Assembly (NCBI GenBank): GCA_016713535.1
Contig: JADJOY010000042.1
Coordinates: 1 to 64,000, forward strand
Direction of reading: 5' to 3'
DNA: 64,000 bases
From: JADJOY01 sp016713535 [NCBI: Deltaproteobacteria bacterium]
GTDB taxonomy: Bacteria; JADJOY01
Shown here: one piece after another, positions 61,056 to 64,000 of the stretch
Position numbering within the stretch: position 1 is the stretch's first letter
How the letters are laid out: every line of letters begins with the position of its first letter
Made by a program: the position numbers and the translations under genes
Notes under the pieces: model-generated
What the model was told of the DNA's origin: nothing
What the model saw: only the letters and a program-made list of their open reading frames with translations
Database searches by the model: none

Positions 61056-63151
61056 CTCAGTCGACTCCGGAACAAGAAGACCCTGCGCGCCTCTGCGCCG
61101 ACGGTGCTGACGCGAGCCACCAGACCATAGACGCCCGACGGCGCGTTCGCGGGGATCCTGCGCCCGACGGCAGCCTGGAACGTCCCGGACTTACCGTGGA
61201 GGACGCGCCGCGCGCCGAGGGAAGGAATGTCCTCCTGGCTGGGCCCGCGCACCCAGAGATCGATCGACACGTCGCCACCGCCCGACGGGGCATTCGAGAG
61301 CTCGTACACTGCCACCAGTTGCACCGTATCGCCTGGTACGAACCGTGGACTCGCCTCCGGGACGCCGACCGCATGCGAGGCGTAGAGCTCTCGAACCTTC
61401 AGGGCAGGCGCGATCGCAGGAGGCCCACCGCTCTCGGGGGGCTCCGGAACGATGAGCATCTTGGGCTCGGTGTGCGGCACCGGTCGAGAGCTACCATCCG
61501 CCCGGGGTTCAGCCGCGAGCTGCGGAGACCGCTCGACGGACGTGGTTCCCCGGTGAATGACCTCGGCCGCCTCGGCGGGAACATCCGCATCGATCGTGGC
61601 TTCGCTTGCGGTCGATCGGGTCGCGGACTTGACCTTGGCCAGGCGTTCGCGTGCAGCCTTCTCCTTCGCTTCTTTGGCAGCTTTCTCCTTGGCCTCTCTG
61701 GCAGCCTTGGCCTTCGCCTCGCGATCACGTTCGCGCTGAAGTTCACGCTCTCGCTTCAGCGCAGCCTGTGTCTCTCGGGTATCGTCGGCGATACCGGCTT
61801 CGATCTCGACGGCGGGAACGGCATCCGGAGGTGGCACCTCCTCGGAGCGCAGCTCCACCACCCCGTCGAACCGAGGCTCTGGAACGTCGGGGGCTGCCGC
61901 GTCGACCATGGAGTCGGACGGAGGAGGCTCGTCCTCGTGGTCCGCTACTCGGGGTGCGGGTAAAGGTGTGGCCTGCCCTGGTGGCGAGTCGGGCACAAGG
62001 CTCCGCTCGCCGGACGAAGGCTCCGGACTCGGCTCAGGCTGGGGCGACCTGCGATCCTGCGGTGCGGGGCTGATGCCTCCGGCAGGCATCCTCGACCCTG
62101 ACGGGAGGTCTGCGCTTCGGTCGACCGCGCCCGCCGCGATGCTCGGAGGCGGCGCCACGACGGGCTCCCGGGGAGCGGCCCACCGGCGGACCGCTGGACC
62201 GCCGAGGGCTCCGGCGACGATCAGCGTACATGCGGCAGCGGTGATCGCCACCCAGCGACGGCCCGCCGGTTCGGGCGACGATGTCGCTCCAGCACCCGCT
62301 GCTCGGGCGGACGCCGCCCCAGGTTCAGACGAGCGGATCGGCGCGCCCTCACCCCGCAGATCCTGAACGACCTCGCGGATCAACCCGGCATGGATCGGTC
62401 TCGTTCCGGTCGCGTACCCCATCGAGAGCGCGCCGTCGCAGACCACGTTGATGAGCCGGGGGATGCCGCGTGCGTAGTCGTGTATCGCCTCGAACGCGCC
62501 AATCGCGAAGATCCCCTCGGACTCGGCTCCAGCCACCGAGAGCCGGTGCTTCACGTAAGCGGTGCACTCGGTGAGCGTGAGCGGGTGAATGGTCGTCGAT
62601 AGGGCGATGCGCTGCCGGAGCGGTTCCAGAGCGGGAGCTTCGAGACGGCGGCGAAACTCCGGCTGGCCCACGAGCAGCATCTGGATCAGCTTCCGATCGT
62701 GCGTCTCGAGGTTCGAGAGCAGCCGGAAGTCCTCCAGCACGTCGTCACGCACGTCTTGGGCTTCGTCGATGACCAGCACCGGGTTGATCGTGGTCGCGTC
62801 GGAGGCCGAGAGACGCTCCCACAGGAGCTTCATCGCATCGCTACGGTCGATCCCGCTAGAGGAAAGACCGAGCGCACCGAGCAATTCGCGGACGATCGCC
62901 GAGAAATCAGCCTTCGGGTCGCGGATCCGAACGAAGACACAATCGCTCGCGAGGCGCTCGAACAGGCCTTCGAGGAGCGTGGTCTTGCCGGTGCCGACAC
63001 CCCCGGTCAGCGCCACGATCCCCTTGCGCTCCCGGATACCGTAGATCAGGGTCGCGAGCGCCTCTCGATGGGCCGGCCCGAGGTAAAGAAATCGGGGATC
63101 CGGGGTGATCCGGAACGGCGATTCGGTGAGGCCGAAGAACTTGTTGTACAC
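60899..63151 (-). CDS. ExeA-like AAA ATPase with membrane helix and long coiled-coil/repeat region
   Basis: ATG 63151 gives MYNKFFGLTESPFRITPDPR, the ExeA/GspA signature. Walker A GGVGTGKTTLLEGLF (50-64), Walker B NPVLVIDEAQDVRDD (123-137), sensor-like LLVGQPEFRRRLE. A single helix at about 300-318 (WVAITAAACTLIVAGALGG) anchors it; then a Pro-rich stretch and an Ala/Lys/Glu coiled coil (REAKAKAAREAKEKAAKEAK). A C-terminal domain of about 130 residues (VPGDTVQLVAVYELSNAPSG, SGVYGLVARVSTVGAEARRV) resembles a beta-sandwich. ExeA helps assemble the type II secretin or pilus machinery. The true stop is probably near 61057, where a one-base shift gives a short ending; as read the gene overlaps the gene at 60519-61055 by 157 bases. 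Confidence 0.85.
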   Translation of the reverse strand: MYNKFFGLTESPFRITPDPRFLYLGPAHREALATLIYGIRERKGIVALTGGVGTGKTTLLEGLFERLASDCVFVRIRDPKADFSAIVRELLGALGLSSSGIDRSDAMKLLWERLSASDATTINPVLVIDEAQDVRDDVLEDFRLLSNLETHDRKLIQMLLVGQPEFRRRLEAPALEPLRQRIALSTTIHPLTLTECTAYVKHRLSVAGAESEGIFAIGAFEAIHDYARGIPRLINVVCDGALSMGYATGTRPIHAGLIREVVQDLRGEGAPIRSSEPGAASARAAGAGATSSPEPAGRRWVAITAAACTLIVAGALGGPAVRRWAAPREPVVAPPPSIAAGAVDRSADLPSGSRMPAGGISPAPQDRRSPQPEPSPEPSSGERSLVPDSPPGQATPLPAPRVADHEDEPPPSDSMVDAAAPDVPEPRFDGVVELRSEEVPPPDAVPAVEIEAGIADDTRETQAALKRERELQRERDREAKAKAAREAKEKAAKEAKEKAARERLAKVKSATRSTASEATIDADVPAEAAEVIHRGTTSVERSPQLAAEPRADGSSRPVPHTEPKMLIVPEPPESGGPPAIAPALKVRELYASHAVGVPEASPRFVPGDTVQLVAVYELSNAPSGGGDVSIDLWVRGPSQEDIPSLGARRVLHGKSGTFQAAVGRRIPANAPSGVYGLVARVSTVGAEARRVFLFRSRLSQWPTGPSVRRSAARRVTNALAAWWTVSTTALATSRAGIQVRLASGDTRPIS

Positions 63152-63251
63152 GTCGGGCCCGAAGCTCGTTCGAGGTGATCACGAGGCGGCGCGCAGGATA
63201 GCTGTTCTCCGGAGTCGGGGGCAGTGCCGGAGGCGAACGCGGATTCCGTCG

Positions 63252-63281
63252 TTGACAACCAGGAAACGGCGACGATATGAG
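63252..63281 (+). promoter_or_regulatory. Sigma70-like promoter before the DUF4845-like gene
   Basis: TTGACA (63252-63257) and TATGAG (63276-63281) are separated by 18 bases, or ATATGA by 17. It lies in the 177-base space between the divergent ExeA-like and DUF4845-like genes and would start transcription about 40 bases before the downstream ATG. The same GTTGACAAC context occurs in front of dnaJ. Confidence 0.55.
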
Positions 63282-63328
63282 TTGCGCGCCGTGCAAGTGG
63301 CCCCGTCGTGCGCAGGTGGAGGACGTTC

Positions 63329-63737
63329 ATGCTGCATCCGATCCGCAACCAGCGCGGTGGCATCACGCCGCGGCAGATGCTCGTCATCGCCATCGTGGCG
63401 GGGTCCATCTTCAGCGTCTCCGACTACGTCGGTGCTTACTGGCAGTGGTACAAGGTGCGGAGCGCCGCGCTCGAGATCGCGCAGTTCAGTCGCGGCATGT
63501 CCGACGAGCAGATCAAGGCCGATCTGCAGAAGGCGCTCAAGGTGCTCAAGATCACCAAGTACAGCAACGTGATGCTCCAGCGTGAACCGGTGGACCAGAG
63601 CAAGGTTCACCTGAGCTTCGACTACATCCGCCCGATCTTCGTGCCCCCCGTCGAGGGGGGAGTGGAAGAAGGTCATCACGCAGAAGTTCAAGGTCGACGT
63701 CGAGCAAGGCCTGCCGATGGTCAAGGGTCACATGTGA
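63329..63737 (+). CDS. DUF4845-like small anchored protein, one frameshift
   Basis: ATG 63329 has GGAGG about 7 bases upstream. MLHPIRNQRGGITPRQMLVI, AIVAGSIFSVSDYVGAYWQW, then KVRSAALEIAQFSRGMSDEQ and LSFDYIRPIFVPPVEG. A run of six G at about 63654-63660 shifts the frame; the continuation KKVITQKFKVDVEQGLPMVK ends at TGA 63735-63737, giving about 136 residues. The N-terminus, a basic RGG followed by a hydrophobic helix, resembles prepilin-like or DUF4845 proteins. Being next to the ExeA-like ATPase, it may belong to an envelope or pilus assembly set. Function unknown. Confidence 0.65.
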
Positions 63738-63757
63738 TCCGTCCCGACCGCGGCTGA

Positions 63758-64000
63758 TCAGACCTGCGTCCCGCCTCTCGCCCCATCCTCCAGCTCCAGC
63801 GGACGGCGGTACTGCCGGCGCGCCTTGCGCGCCAGCACCGCCAGGATCCCGCGAGCAGCCAGCGGAAGGTCTCGCGACAGACGCACCTTGGTATCCGGAT
63901 CGTCTCGCCACCGCACGGGCACGTCACGTACCTCGAGCCCGGCTTCCACGGCCGCGACCAGCACCTCGACATCGAAGCTCCAATCCGACAGGGTCACGCG
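63758..64000 (-). CDS. Family 2 glycosyltransferase, C-terminal part, cut by the window edge
   Basis: The last 79 or more residues of a protein entering from the right: SDWSFDVEVLVAAVEAGLEV, RDVPVRWRDDPDTKVRLSRD. W-S-F-D-V-E followed by V-P-V-R-W is the conserved acceptor-side end of polyprenyl-phosphate/DPM1-like GT2 enzymes. The methionine at 63997 is internal by comparison with the family. It converges on the DUF4845-like gene with 20 bases between stops. Substrate unknown. Confidence 0.72.
   Translation of the reverse strand, partial: RVTLSDWSFDVEVLVAAVEAGLEVRDVPVRWRDDPDTKVRLSRDLPLAARGILAVLARKARRQYRRPLELEDGARGGTQV

Overview
The window is bacterial chromosomal DNA of very high G+C content, densely coded on both strands, with strong GC3 bias and frequent GTG/TTG starts. 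No rRNA, tRNA, CRISPR array, transposase or phage gene was recognised. The gene set combines Gram-negative envelope functions (HtrA, an LpxL/HtrB-type acyltransferase, lipoproteins, an ExeA-like ATPase) with DapL lysine synthesis, WS/DGAT-like acyltransferases, an F420/flavin LLM oxidoreductase and an omega subunit that looks deltaproteobacterial. This suggests an uncultured member of the former Deltaproteobacteria and relatives (Myxococcota, Desulfobacterota or Binatota). That placement is inference from gene content only.

Layout. 1-2206: left-edge type I restriction-modification genes (partial hsdS, hsdM), head to head with glmS. 2209-8482: glmS and a long Lhr-type helicase, both broken by small frameshifts. 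8650-14166: a HEAT-repeat lipoprotein, an MtnB-MtnD fusion of methionine salvage, an MmgE/PrpD protein and an EcsC protein. 14261-16848: a RapA-like SNF2 helicase. 16874-22085 (minus strand): a CocE/NonD hydrolase, an IclR regulator, a class IV aminotransferase and a polytopic glycosyltransferase-like protein, with two abutting palindromes in front of the IclR gene. 22269-25477: a stand-alone 2-oxoacid-dehydrogenase-type acyltransferase, dapL and an MBL-fold hydrolase. 25487-36750: a giant lipid-kinase-like protein, DUF99, a Fis-type HTH protein, a lysine-methyltransferase-like enzyme, a second membrane glycosyltransferase, an extracellular-lipase-like lipoprotein, a PEP-synthase-like protein without its phosphohistidine, and a broken SRPBCC gene. 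37158-40325: dnaJ, htrA/degP and rpoZ. 40505-47817: a CehA/McbA-type PHP lipoprotein, then two radical SAM enzymes with a SAM methyltransferase and a membrane-anchored propeller protein. 47965-49519: map and apaG. 49549-53148: three overlapping acyltransferase genes. 53211-64000: a Zn-ribbon protein, moaC, a YfhO-like protein, an LLM oxidoreductase, SirB1, transaldolase, small membrane proteins, an ExeA-like ATPase, a DUF4845-like protein and the end of a family 2 glycosyltransferase.

A strong cross-cutting signal is the number of one- or two-base frameshifts (at least 20, also in housekeeping genes such as glmS and moaC). Protein similarity resumes at once in another frame each time, so I read most of them as consensus errors of the assembly and give such genes as single features spanning all frames.

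The best candidates for undescribed biology are the radical SAM/methyltransferase/propeller cassette with its AT-rich palindromic promoter, the overlapping triple acyltransferase operon, the His-less PEP-synthase-like protein beside a secreted lipase-like lipoprotein, the 842-residue kinase-like protein, and the IclR-aminotransferase unit with two abutting operators.
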